A DNA stretch of 64,000 bases from Mycetocola reblochoni REB411 (GTDB taxonomy: Bacteria > Actinomycetota > Actinomycetes > Actinomycetales > Microbacteriaceae): assembly GCF_900163835.1 (NCBI RefSeq), contig NZ_FUKR01000058.1:1-64000 (forward strand), given 5' to 3'. Position 1 is the first letter of the stretch. Each line of letters starts with the position of its first letter. The position numbers and the translations under genes were made by a program. Below are positions 1-8,111 of the stretch, one piece after another. The notes beneath the pieces were generated by a model that worked only from the letters and a program-made list of their open reading frames with translations, was not told the DNA's origin and made no database searches.

Positions 1-119
1 CCGCCGCACCCCCTCCTCCGCACCGCCGGTCACCGTCGACCGGCATCCCCGGCCGTCAGGCGGCCGGCCAGCCCGAGCACACTCCCCGCACACTCTGCAC
101 TCTGAAGGGTGACCACCCC

Positions 120-1634
120 ATGACCCTGGAACTCCGAGGGATCACCAAGCGCTTCGGCGCACTCGTGGCCAACGACCACATCGACCTCCGGGTCGAGGCG
201 GGCAGCATCCACTGCCTGCTCGGCGAGAACGGCGCGGGCAAGTCCACGCTGATGAACGTCCTGTACGGCCTCTACCAGGCCGACGAGGGCGAGATCGTCC
301 TCGACGGCGTCGTCCAGGACTTCGCCGGACCGGGTGACGCCCGCCGCGCGGGCATCGGGATGGTCCACCAGCACTTCATGCTCGTCCCCGTCTTCACCGT
401 CGCCGAGAACGTCATGCTCGGCCACGAGCAGACCGGTTTCGCCGGGCGGCTCGACCTGGCCGCCGCCAGGGCGAAGGTCCGCGAGATCTCCGAGCGCTTC
501 GGCTTCGACATCGACCCCGACGCCGTGGTCGAGGACCTGCCGGTCGGCGTCCAGCAGCGGGTCGAGATCATCAAGGCGCTGTCGCAGCGGGCGAAGGTCC
601 TCGTCTTCGACGAGCCGACCGCGGTGCTGACCCCCCAGGAGACCGACGAGCTCATGGCCATCATGGAGCAGCTGAAGGCCGAGGGCACCGCCATCGTCTT
701 CATCACCCACAAGCTCCGCGAGGTGCGCCGCGTCGCCGACACCATCACCGTCATCCGGCTGGGGAAGGTCGTCGGCCAGGCGGAGCCGACCGCGACGAAC
801 GCCGAGCTGGCCACCCAGATGGTCGGCCGCGCCGTCGAGCTGACCGTGCAGAAGGCGCCGGCCACCCCCGGCGCCCCGGCGCTGGTCGTCGAGAACCTCA
901 CCGTCGTCGACGATAACGGCCTCAAGGTCGTCAACGACGTCAGCTTCACCGTCCACGAGGGCGAGATCCTCGCCATCGCCGGTGTCCAGGGCAACGGCCA
1001 GACCGAGCTGACGGAGGCCCTCATCGGGCTGCAGAGCGCGGCGGAGGGCAGGGTCAGCCTGGGAGGGCGCGAGCTCACCGGCCTTACCGTGCGGCAGGCG
1101 CTCGACGAGGGCATCGGCTTCGTGCCGGAGGACCGCACCCACGACGGCCTCGTCGGCGAGTTCACCATCGCGGAGAACCTCATGCTCGACCGCTCGACGG
1201 GTGCGCCGTTCGTGCGCGCAGGCTCGGTGCAGTACGGCGTGCTCAACGCCTTCGCGGAGGAGAAGAAGGCCGAGTTCGACATCAGGGCCGCCTCCATCCA
1301 GACCGCGGCGGGCCGCCTCTCCGGCGGCAACCAGCAGAAGGTCGTGCTGGCACGCGAGCTCAGCCGCGACCTCAAACTCTTCGTCGCCGCGCAGCCGACG
1401 CGCGGCATCGACGTCGGCTCGATCGAGTTCGTGCACAAGCGCATGGTCGCCACGAGGGACGCGGGCGTGCCCGTGATCGTGGTCTCCACGGAGCTCGACG
1501 AGGTCGCGGCGCTTGCCGACCGGATCGCCGTCATGTACCGCGGCGAGATCGTCGGCATCGTGCCAGGAACAACGTCCAGAGACACCCTCGGTCTCATGAT
1601 GGCGGGCGAACGCCCGGAAGGAATCGTCGAATGA
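120..1634 (+). CDS. Nucleoside-type ABC transporter, double-domain ATPase
   Basis: This 504-aa protein has two ABC ATPase halves and should energise uptake of nucleosides (or a related pentose compound) through the two permeases encoded next. The first half has an intact Walker A (GENGAGKST, residues 35-43) and Walker B (VLVFDEPTA). Its signature is degenerate (VGVQQR). The second half has a degenerate Walker A (GVQGNGQTE), a good signature (LSGGNQQK) and an altered Walker B (LFVAAQPTRG). This asymmetry is typical of the RbsA/NupA/YufO group that works with BMP-type binding lipoproteins. No binding-protein gene is in the window; it may lie just upstream, where positions 1-119 show no gene end. 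The ATG follows GAAGGGTGA. The stop overlaps the next start as ATGA. The family call is firm; the nucleoside substrate is inferred from the salvage genes downstream. Confidence 0.93.
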   Translation: MTLELRGITKRFGALVANDHIDLRVEAGSIHCLLGENGAGKSTLMNVLYGLYQADEGEIVLDGVVQDFAGPGDARRAGIGMVHQHFMLVPVFTVAENVMLGHEQTGFAGRLDLAAARAKVREISERFGFDIDPDAVVEDLPVGVQQRVEIIKALSQRAKVLVFDEPTAVLTPQETDELMAIMEQLKAEGTAIVFITHKLREVRRVADTITVIRLGKVVGQAEPTATNAELATQMVGRAVELTVQKAPATPGAPALVVENLTVVDDNGLKVVNDVSFTVHEGEILAIAGVQGNGQTELTEALIGLQSAAEGRVSLGGRELTGLTVRQALDEGIGFVPEDRTHDGLVGEFTIAENLMLDRSTGAPFVRAGSVQYGVLNAFAEEKKAEFDIRAASIQTAAGRLSGGNQQKVVLARELSRDLKLFVAAQPTRGIDVGSIEFVHKRMVATRDAGVPVIVVSTELDEVAALADRIAVMYRGEIVGIVPGTTSRDTLGLMMAGERPEGIVE

Positions 1635-2959
1635 GCGGCAGCACCCCCACCGACCCCGGCCGCGGGGACGCGGCAGACGGCACAGGGACGGCGGCACCCG
1701 CCGCCGAGGCAGCCGCCGCCGCGGCACCCGCCTCCGGAGGGCGACCCGTCGTGCCGCCGCGCGCGGAGCCGACGCTCCTGAGCCGGATCAGCCAGTCCAG
1801 CGTCACCGTCACGGTGCTCGCGCTCGTCCTCGGGCTCGTCGCCGGCGGCATCCTCATCGCCGTCACCAACAGCCAGGTGCAGGCCACGGCCGGATACTTC
1901 TTCGCCAGGCCGACGGACTTCTTCGCCGCCGTGTGGCAGGCCGTCGCCGGCGGCTACGGCGCGCTGTTCCAGGGCTCGGTGTACAACATCAACCGGCCGG
2001 ACTTCCTCTCGGGGATCCGGCCGCTCATGGACACCCTCACCTTCGCCACACCGCTCATCGCGGCGGCGCTCGGCGTCGGGCTGGCGTTCCGCGTCGGGCT
2101 GTTCAACATCGGCGGTCGCGGACAGATGCTCATCGCCGCCGCCGCCGCGGGCTGGGTGGGCTCGACGATGAACCTGCCGTGGGGTCTGCACATGATCCTC
2201 GCCGTCGTCGCCGGCCTGATCGGCGGGGCGGTGTGGGGAGGGCTCGTCGGCTTCCTCAAGGCCCGCACGGGTGCGCACGAGGTGATCCTCACGATCATGC
2301 TCAACTACATCGCGTTCTACCTGCTCGCGTTCCTGCTGCGCACCCCCGGGCTGCTGCAGGCGCCGGACTCCTCGAACCCCAAGTCGGGGCCGATGGCCGA
2401 CACCGCGGTGTTCCCGAAGATCCTCGGCGACCGCTACAACCTGCACTTCGGCTTCATCCTGGTCATCCTGGCGACGATCTTCGTCTGGTGGCTGCTCAAC
2501 CGCTCGGCGCTCGGCTTCCGGTTCCGCGCCGTCGGGGAGAACCCCGAGGCGTCCCGGGTCGCCGGCATCAACGTCAACAACGTGTACATCTACGCGATGC
2601 TGCTCGCCGGTGCCCTCGCGGGCCTCGGCGGGGCCTCTCAGGTGCTCGGGAGCGTGACCAGCGGGGTGACCAGCGGCATCGACGCCGGCATCGGCTTCGA
2701 CGCCATCACCGTCGCGCTGCTTGGACGCTCCCGGCCGTGGGGCATCTTCGCCGCCGGTGTGCTGTTCGGCGCGCTGAAGGCGGGCAGCTTCAGCATGCAG
2801 GCCGCGCAGGGCATCCCCATCGACATCGTCACCGTCGTCCAGGCGGTCGTCGTGCTCATGATCGCGGCGCCGCCGCTGGTGCGCTCGATCTTCTTCCTCA
2901 ACCGCCCGGCGCGCCGCGCCGCCGCGGCCAGCCGTCTCCCGGAGGTGAGCGCCAAATGA
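1631..2959 (+). CDS. Nucleoside-type ABC transporter permease, first subunit
   Basis: A 442-aa integral membrane protein of the BPD_transp_2 (branched-chain/sugar/nucleoside) permease family. The first ~50 residues are rich in Ala, Pro and Gly and look disordered. After them come about nine to ten hydrophobic segments. The conserved cytoplasmic stretch containing FRAVGENPEASRVAGI, which contacts the ATPase, lies near the middle, followed by AGALAGLGGA. It partners with the following permease as a heterodimer, as in NupBC/YufPQ. The ATG overlaps the ATPase stop and GGAAGGAATC precedes it. The 3' end overlaps the next start by 4 nt, so the transporter genes are translationally coupled. Confidence 0.92.
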   Translation: MSGSTPTDPGRGDAADGTGTAAPAAEAAAAAAPASGGRPVVPPRAEPTLLSRISQSSVTVTVLALVLGLVAGGILIAVTNSQVQATAGYFFARPTDFFAAVWQAVAGGYGALFQGSVYNINRPDFLSGIRPLMDTLTFATPLIAAALGVGLAFRVGLFNIGGRGQMLIAAAAAGWVGSTMNLPWGLHMILAVVAGLIGGAVWGGLVGFLKARTGAHEVILTIMLNYIAFYLLAFLLRTPGLLQAPDSSNPKSGPMADTAVFPKILGDRYNLHFGFILVILATIFVWWLLNRSALGFRFRAVGENPEASRVAGINVNNVYIYAMLLAGALAGLGGASQVLGSVTSGVTSGIDAGIGFDAITVALLGRSRPWGIFAAGVLFGALKAGSFSMQAAQGIPIDIVTVVQAVVVLMIAAPPLVRSIFFLNRPARRAAAASRLPEVSAK

Positions 2960-4242
2960 GCGTGACCACGCCGTCCCCCGAGCTCTCCGTCAGCGCCTCG
3001 CTGGAGTCCGCGACCGTCAAGAACTGGAAGGCGCCCATCGTCTTCGCGGTGTTCAGCGTCATCGCCGTGGTCGTCTTCGTCGGCTTCCGTCGCGAGGGCG
3101 TCAGCGAGTTCCGCTTCGCCACGGGGAGCGACTTCTTCGCCATCCCCCCGCTCGTCGTGGGCTCGACCCCGGCGACGATCGTGCTCAGCGTGCTGCTGCT
3201 CGCCCTGACCGGCTACTCGGTCTGGCGCACCTCCACGGCCAGGACCACGCCGATCTGGCTGGTCAGCCTCTTCGGCGTCCTCTTCGTCGCCGACTTCCTC
3301 GCCTGGGTGGTCGCGGGCAACTTCATCAACGCCACGGGACTGCTGCTCGGCTCGATCGCCCTCAGCGCCCCGCTGATCTTCGGCGCGCTCGGCGGCGTCA
3401 TCTCCGAGCGGGTCGGCGTCGTCAACGTCGCCATCGAGGGGCAGCTGCTCGCCGGGGCGTTCACCTCGGCGATGGTCGCGTCCATGACGGGCAACGCCCT
3501 CGTCGGGCTCCTCGCGGCGATGGTCGCGGGCGTGCTCGTCGGCATGGTGCTCGCGGTGTTCTCGATCCGCTACCTCGTCGAGCAGGTCATCGTCGGCGTC
3601 GTGCTCAACGTGCTGGTGGCCGGCCTGACCGGTTTCCTCTACTCGACGGTGATGGGCTCCAACGAGGCGCTGTTCAACTCCCCGCCGAAGCTGCCGCAGC
3701 TCCCGATCCCCGTGCTCAGCGAGATCCCCGTGATCGGGCCGATCCTGTTCCGCCAGACGCTCATCATCTACCTGATGTACGTGGCGATCTTCCTCGTCTG
3801 GTGGGGGCTGTACAAGACCAAGTGGGGTCTGCGCCTCCGTGCCGTCGGCGAGCACCCTCAGGCCGCCGACACCGTCGGGATCCGGGTCAACATGACCCGC
3901 TTCTGGAACGTCTCGCTCGCCGGCGCGATCGCCGGGCTCGGCGGGGCGTACTTCACCCTCGGCTCGGTCGGCGGGTTCACCAAGGAGATGACCGCGGGAG
4001 CCGGGTTCATCGCCCTCGCCGCCGTCATCTTCGGCCGCTGGGACCCGATCAAGGCCACGCTCGCCGCGCTGCTGTTCGGCTTCGCCAGCAACCTGCAGAA
4101 CGTCCTCGGAGCGATCGGCTCGCCGGTGCCCAGCGAGTTCATGCTGATGCTGCCCTACGTGATCACGATCCTCGCCGTGGCCGGCTTCGTCGGACAGTCA
4201 CGGGGGCCTGCGGCCTCGGGGAAGGCGTACGTCAAGCAATGA
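2956..4242 (+). CDS. Nucleoside-type ABC transporter permease, second subunit
   Basis: A 428-aa multi-spanning BPD_transp_2 permease. Hydrophobic segments are spaced through the protein, and the coupling-loop motif LRAVGEHPQAADTVGI matches that of its partner permease. The start is the ATG overlapping the previous stop, preceded by GGAGG at 2941-2945. The reading frame stays open far upstream inside the neighbouring gene, but that extension has no membrane-protein character and is a high-GC artefact. The stop overlaps the cytidine deaminase start (ATGA), which ties import directly to intracellular nucleoside breakdown. The permease call is strong; the substrate is inferred. Confidence 0.92.
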   Translation: MSVTTPSPELSVSASLESATVKNWKAPIVFAVFSVIAVVVFVGFRREGVSEFRFATGSDFFAIPPLVVGSTPATIVLSVLLLALTGYSVWRTSTARTTPIWLVSLFGVLFVADFLAWVVAGNFINATGLLLGSIALSAPLIFGALGGVISERVGVVNVAIEGQLLAGAFTSAMVASMTGNALVGLLAAMVAGVLVGMVLAVFSIRYLVEQVIVGVVLNVLVAGLTGFLYSTVMGSNEALFNSPPKLPQLPIPVLSEIPVIGPILFRQTLIIYLMYVAIFLVWWGLYKTKWGLRLRAVGEHPQAADTVGIRVNMTRFWNVSLAGAIAGLGGAYFTLGSVGGFTKEMTAGAGFIALAAVIFGRWDPIKATLAALLFGFASNLQNVLGAIGSPVPSEFMLMLPYVITILAVAGFVGQSRGPAASGKAYVKQ

Positions 4243-4682
4243 CCGAGACACCCGCGACCCGTCCGCCGGGCGGCGGCCCCGTCACCGACGAGGTCTGGGA
4301 CCGCCTGCACGCGGGAGCCGTCGACGCGCTCACGCACGCCTACGTCCCCTACTCGCACTTCCCCGTCGGGGTGGCGGCGCTCGTCGACGACGGCCGGATC
4401 ATCGCCGGGGCGAACGTCGAGAACGCCAGCTACGGGGTGACGCTGTGCGCCGAGTGCTCGCTCGTCTCCGCGCTGCACATGGGCGGGGGAGGCAAACTCG
4501 TCGCCTTCGTCTGCATCGACGGCGCGGAGCAGGCGCTCATGCCCTGCGGCCGCTGCCGCCAGCTGTTGTTCGAGCATGCCGCCCCCGGCATGCTGCTGAA
4601 GACGGTGTCGGGGATCCGCACCATCGACGAGGTGCTTCCCGACGCCTTCGGGCCGAGCACCCTCGCCGCGTACGCCGGCTGA
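4239..4682 (+). CDS. cdd: Cytidine deaminase
   Basis: This 147-aa protein should hydrolyse cytidine and deoxycytidine to uridine and deoxyuridine in the cytoplasm, feeding the phosphorylases nearby. It has the zinc site of the small tetrameric class: CAEC, with the catalytic Glu between the two Cys, and the second motif PCGRC. The substrate loop GANVENASYG lies before CAEC. The length fits the family (about 130-150 aa), with a slightly extended N-terminus. Its ATG overlaps the permease stop by 4 nt, placing it in the transporter operon. A small GC hairpin (4690-4708) lies between it and deoA, but no T-run follows. Confidence 0.95.
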   Translation: MTETPATRPPGGGPVTDEVWDRLHAGAVDALTHAYVPYSHFPVGVAALVDDGRIIAGANVENASYGVTLCAECSLVSALHMGGGGKLVAFVCIDGAEQALMPCGRCRQLLFEHAAPGMLLKTVSGIRTIDEVLPDAFGPSTLAAYAG

Positions 4683-4785
4683 GCAGCGCGCCGGCGCCGA
4701 ACGCCGGCATCCGCCACACGCAGGGCCGACCGGCCCGACGACAGGCCGGGACCACGAGGAACGGCCGAGACCAGGAGGACGCACC

Positions 4786-6093
4786 ATGACCACCGAGCAG
4801 CGCACTGTCGAGCCCTTCGACGCCGTCGACCTCATCCGACGCAAGCGCGACCGCGGCGAGCTGACCACGGAGGAGATCCGCTGGCTCGTCGACGCCTTCA
4901 CCCGGGGCTACGTCGTCGACGAGCAGATGTCGGCCCTGGCCATGGCGATCCTGCTCAACGGCATGGGCCGACGCGAGATCAAGGACCTGACGCTGGCGAT
5001 GATCGACTCGGGCGAGCGCCTGAACTTCGACGGGCTCGGCAAGACGACGGTCGACAAGCACTCGACCGGAGGCGTCGGCGACAAGATAACCCTCCCGCTG
5101 ATGCCCCTCGTGGCCGCGTTCGGTGTCGCCGTGCCGCAGCTGTCGGGGCGGGGGCTCGGGCACACCGGCGGCACGCTCGACAAGCTGGAGTCGATTCCCG
5201 GCTGGCGCGCTGACCTCAGCAACGCCGAGATCAGGGAGCAGCTGCGCGACGTCGGAGGCGTCATCTGCGCGGCGGGCGCCGAGCTCGCACCGGCGGACAA
5301 GCGGCTCTACGCCCTGAGGGACACCACGGGAACCGTCGAGGCGATCCCGCTCATCGCCTCGAGCATCATGTCGAAGAAGATCGCCGAGGGCACCGCCGCG
5401 CTCGTCCTGGACGTCAAGTTCGGCTCGGGCGCCTTCATGCGCGAGTACGACCGTGCCGAGGAGCTGGCGCGCACCATGGTCGAGCTGGGGCGCGACGCCG
5501 GGGTGAACACCGCCGCGCTGCTGACCGACATGAACGCGCCGCTCGGCCTCGCGATCGGCAACGCCAACGAGGTCCGCGAGTCCGTCGAGGTCCTCGCCGG
5601 CGGCGGGCCGGCCGACGTGGTCGAGCTGACCGTCGCCCTCGCCCGCGAGATGCTCGCCCAGGCCGGGCAGCCGGACGCCGACGTCGAGGCCGCCCTCGCC
5701 GACGGACGGGCGATGGACGTCTGGCGTCGTTTCGTCGTCGCCCAGGGCGGAGACCCGGACGCCGCACTGCCGGAGCCGCGGCACACCCACACGGTGAGGG
5801 CCGAGGCGGCGGGCGTGGTCGCCGGCCAGGAGGCGCTGCCGTTCGGGATCGCCGCGTGGAGGCTCGGCGCCGGGCGCGCCAGGCAGCAGGATCCGGTCGT
5901 GCATGCGGCAGGCATCGACCTGCACGTCAAGCCGGGCGACGCGGTCGTGGCGGGGCAGCCGCTCTACACCCTGTCCGCCGACGAGGAGGGCCGCTTCCCC
6001 CGCGCGCTGGAGGCGCTCGAGGGCGCGCTGACGCTCGATGCCCCCGGCACCGAGGTCTCGCGCGGCCCGATCGTCGCGGCCCGCATCGGCTGA
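4786..6093 (+). CDS. deoA: Thymidine (pyrimidine nucleoside) phosphorylase
   Basis: A 435-aa cytosolic enzyme that splits thymidine or deoxyuridine with phosphate to the base plus 2-deoxyribose-1-phosphate. The family signature SGRGLGHTGGTLDKLE is present, preceded by the phosphate-binding KHSTGGVGDK. The C-terminal domain is the mixed alpha/beta PYNP_C type. The ATG has a strong AGGAGG about 9 nt upstream. It is the last gene of the transporter-deaminase run; the hairpin at 6101-6135 follows. PyNP (pdp), a close relative with broader uridine activity, cannot be excluded by reading alone. Confidence 0.94.
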   Translation: MTTEQRTVEPFDAVDLIRRKRDRGELTTEEIRWLVDAFTRGYVVDEQMSALAMAILLNGMGRREIKDLTLAMIDSGERLNFDGLGKTTVDKHSTGGVGDKITLPLMPLVAAFGVAVPQLSGRGLGHTGGTLDKLESIPGWRADLSNAEIREQLRDVGGVICAAGAELAPADKRLYALRDTTGTVEAIPLIASSIMSKKIAEGTAALVLDVKFGSGAFMREYDRAEELARTMVELGRDAGVNTAALLTDMNAPLGLAIGNANEVRESVEVLAGGGPADVVELTVALAREMLAQAGQPDADVEAALADGRAMDVWRRFVVAQGGDPDAALPEPRHTHTVRAEAAGVVAGQEALPFGIAAWRLGAGRARQQDPVVHAAGIDLHVKPGDAVVAGQPLYTLSADEEGRFPRALEALEGALTLDAPGTEVSRGPIVAARIG

Positions 6094-6100
6094 GGCGTGT

Positions 6101-6135
6101 GAACAGCGCGTGCACGGCCGCGACACGCGCTGTTC
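6101..6135 (+). terminator. Hairpin terminator after deoA
   Basis: A perfect 12-bp inverted repeat (GAACAGCGCGTG / CACGCGCTGTTC) encloses an 11-nt loop, 8 nt after the deoA stop. A further 3 bp can pair outside a small bulge. There is no T-run, as is common for actinobacterial terminators. The next gene has its own promoter. Confidence 0.65.
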
Positions 6136-6153
6136 CGCACCCGTCGCGGCGGC

Positions 6154-6159
6154 TAGTCT
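6154..6159 (+). promoter_or_regulatory. Leaderless-type -10 box for adenosine deaminase
   Basis: TAGTCT lies exactly 6 nt before the ATG at 6166. With the usual 6-7 nt from -10 to the start site, transcription would begin at or next to the start codon. No convincing -35 was seen. Confidence 0.6.
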
Positions 6160-6165
6160 GAGGGT

Positions 6166-7305
6166 ATGAGCGCAGCCCCCGAGTTCCAGCTTTCCGACGG
6201 CGTCAACCTGCAGGCACTGCCGAAGGTGTCGCTGCACGACCACCTGGACGGGGGACTGCGGCCCGCGACGATCATCGAGCTGGCCCCGGCGGCCGGCGTC
6301 GAGCTGCCCGCCGACGACCCCGACGAGCTCGCCGAGTGGTTCGTCGCCCAGTCCACCTCCGGCAGCCTCGTCGAGTACCTGAAGACCTTCGACCTCACCA
6401 CCGCCGTCATGCAGACGGCCGACAACCTCGAGCGCATCGCACGCGAGTTCGTCCAGGACCTCGCCGCGGACGGCGTGATCTACGGCGAGATCCGCTGGGC
6501 GCCCGAGCAGCACCTCGCCGGGGGGCTCACCCTCGACGAGGCGGTCGAGGCCGTGCAGTCGGGCATCGAGCAGGGCATCGACGACGTCGAGTCCGCCGGG
6601 GGGTACATCCGCATCGGCCAGCTCATCACGGCGATGCGCCACGCGGACCGCGCCCTCGAGATCGCCGAGCTGGCCGTCCGGCACCGTGACTCCGGTGCCG
6701 TCGGCTTCGACATCGCCGGCGCCGAGGCCGGATTCCCGCCGAGCCGCCACCGCCTCGCCTTCGACTACCTCGCGGCCGCGCACTTCCCCGTGACCGTGCA
6801 CGCGGGCGAGGCCGACGGCCTGGACTCCATCTCCGGCGCCCTCGTCGACGGCCGTGCGCTCCGACTCGGCCACGGCGTCCGGCTGGCGGAGGACATCGAG
6901 ACGGTCCGCAGCGACGCGGAGAACAGCTACGTGGCGCTCGGCGAGCTGTCCCAGTGGGTGAAGGACCGCGAGATCCCGCTCGAGCTCAGCCCGACGTCCA
7001 ACCTGCAGACCGGGGCCGTGCAGGAGTGGGGCGACGACCTCGTCGACCACCCCTTCGACCTGCTTTACCAGCTCGGCTTCCGCGTCACGGTCAACGTCGA
7101 CAACCGGACGATGAGCGGCACGAGCCTGACGCGCGAGCTGGCCCTGCTCTCGGACGCCTTCGGCTACGACCTGGACGACATCGAGAACTTCCAGGTGAAC
7201 GCCGCGCGCGCCGCGTTCCTGCCGCTGGAGGACCGCGAGGAGCTCGTCGAGGCGATTCTCGACGGCTTCGAGGACGCCGCGGAGGGTGTGCGCTCCGCTC
7301 GGTAG
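6166..7305 (+). CDS. add: Adenosine deaminase
   Basis: A 379-aa TIM-barrel amidohydrolase that converts adenosine and deoxyadenosine to inosine and deoxyinosine, which the purine nucleoside phosphorylase encoded at 9785-10618 can cleave. Metal ligands are visible in HDHLDG (His24 and His26) and in VTVHAGE. RLGHGVRL carries the later His, and VNVDNRTMSGTSL stands where other ADAs have the catalytic Asp pair. The length is typical. The start is set by the -10 box 6 nt upstream, and no Shine-Dalgarno is needed. It is transcribed separately from the transporter operon but plainly belongs to the same salvage pathway. Confidence 0.95.
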   Translation: MSAAPEFQLSDGVNLQALPKVSLHDHLDGGLRPATIIELAPAAGVELPADDPDELAEWFVAQSTSGSLVEYLKTFDLTTAVMQTADNLERIAREFVQDLAADGVIYGEIRWAPEQHLAGGLTLDEAVEAVQSGIEQGIDDVESAGGYIRIGQLITAMRHADRALEIAELAVRHRDSGAVGFDIAGAEAGFPPSRHRLAFDYLAAAHFPVTVHAGEADGLDSISGALVDGRALRLGHGVRLAEDIETVRSDAENSYVALGELSQWVKDREIPLELSPTSNLQTGAVQEWGDDLVDHPFDLLYQLGFRVTVNVDNRTMSGTSLTRELALLSDAFGYDLDDIENFQVNAARAAFLPLEDREELVEAILDGFEDAAEGVRSAR

Positions 7306-7311
7306 TAATCT
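7306..7311 (+). promoter_or_regulatory. Possible -10 box for the PTS IIA/IIB pair
   Basis: TAATCT starts immediately after the add stop codon (TAG at 7303-7305). A start site near 7318 would give a leader of about 35 nt, so the PTS pair could be expressed apart from add. Confidence 0.4.
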
Positions 7312-7352
7312 GGTGGTCCCAGCTCCGCGACGACGAAGTGAGTTCACAGCCC

Positions 7353-7805
7353 ATGCCCCTGCCTCCTCTGCCGGCATCCGCGATCAGCCTGCGCGCCGAG
7401 GCGGCCGACTGGCGTCAGGCCGTCGCACGCGCGGGCGAGGCCCTGGAGCGGTCGGGTGCGACGCTCGCCGGGTACGCGGACCGCATGGTCGAGGTGATCA
7501 CCGCCTACGGCGCCTACGTCGTGGTCGCGCCGGGACTCGCCCTCGTGCATGCACGCCCCGGCGATGACGTGCTCAGCGAGGGCATCGCCGTCGTCACGCT
7601 CGCCGAGCCGGTGAGCTTCGGACACCCCTACAACGACCCGGTGAGCGTCGTCGTCGCCGTCGCGAGCGTGTCCAACGACGAGCACGTCACGAGCGTCGCC
7701 GAGCTCGCCAACGTCTTCAACGACCCGCAGGCGGTCCCGCGGCTGGCCGCCGCGACGAGCGTCGACGAGGTCAGCAGGCTGTTCGCGGAAGGAGAGGCCG
7801 GATGA
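7353..7805 (+). CDS. PTS EIIA component (mannitol/fructose/ascorbate-type)
   Basis: A 150-aa PTS_EIIA type-2 protein. The conserved pattern around the phosphorylated histidine is present: YADRMVEVITAYG, then GLALVHARP with His66 as the predicted phospho-acceptor. The usual Pro before this His is replaced by Val. The downstream SFGHPYNDPVSVVVAVAS strand pattern also fits. The protein should take phosphate from HPr and pass it to the adjacent IIB. No IIC membrane subunit is encoded in the window. An in-frame GTG at 7338 is an alternative start; GAAGTGAG before the ATG is a modest ribosome-binding site. The stop overlaps the IIB start (ATGA). The domain call is firm and the transported sugar, if any, is unknown. 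Confidence 0.85.
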   Translation: MPLPPLPASAISLRAEAADWRQAVARAGEALERSGATLAGYADRMVEVITAYGAYVVVAPGLALVHARPGDDVLSEGIAVVTLAEPVSFGHPYNDPVSVVVAVASVSNDEHVTSVAELANVFNDPQAVPRLAAATSVDEVSRLFAEGEAG

Positions 7806-8074
7806 GGATCGTCGCCGTCTGCGGTGTCGGGGTGGGCAGCTCCGCCATCCTCAAGCTGAACGCCGAGCGGGCGCTGGCCCGGCTCGGGCTGACCGCCGAC
7901 GTCTCGGCGAGCGACATCGACTCGGTGGGGGTGTCCGCGGCCGACGCCCAGGTGATCCTCACCTCGCCCGAGCTGGTCGATCGGATCGGCCCGACCGCGG
8001 CCGACGTCGTGGTGATCGAGAACTACTTCGACCTCGACGAGGTCACCCGCAAGGTCGAGGACGCGCTGTCCTGA
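7802..8074 (+). CDS. PTS EIIB component (lactose/ascorbate-type)
   Basis: A 90-aa PTS IIB of the IIB-3/SgaB-like fold. It opens with a beta strand and the phosphocysteine loop CGVGVGSS, with Cys7 the predicted acceptor, as in UlaB. The full length corresponds to a free-standing IIB. It is translationally coupled to IIA through ATGA. Directly downstream comes a strong hairpin and then a convergent gene, so no IIC follows. The pair could be a regulatory phosphorelay or could serve a IIC encoded elsewhere. The gene order next to nucleoside salvage suggests a link to pentose-phosphate supply, but this is inference. Confidence 0.85.
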   Translation: MRIVAVCGVGVGSSAILKLNAERALARLGLTADVSASDIDSVGVSAADAQVILTSPELVDRIGPTAADVVVIENYFDLDEVTRKVEDALS

Positions 8075-8078
8075 GCGG

Positions 8079-8102
8079 GCGCGGGGCCGGGCGGCCCCGC
8101 GC
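8079..8102. terminator. Hairpin between convergent genes
   Basis: A perfect 10-bp stem (GCGCGGGGCC / GGCCCCGCGC) with a GGGC loop sits 5 nt after the IIB stop and 10 nt before the convergent phosphomutase stop. It could terminate both transcripts. Confidence 0.65.
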
Positions 8103-8111
8103 GTCGCGGCC

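Noticed and set aside
30-1727. 565-residue open frame antisense to the ABC ATPase gene
   Set aside because: Its composition (Arg, Asp, Gly, Val) is typical of antisense frames in high-GC genes. The opposite strand has clear Walker motifs.
4690-4708. GC hairpin between cdd and deoA as a terminator
   Set aside because: Only 7 bp, no T-run, and the genes run in the same direction in one pathway. Read-through is likely.
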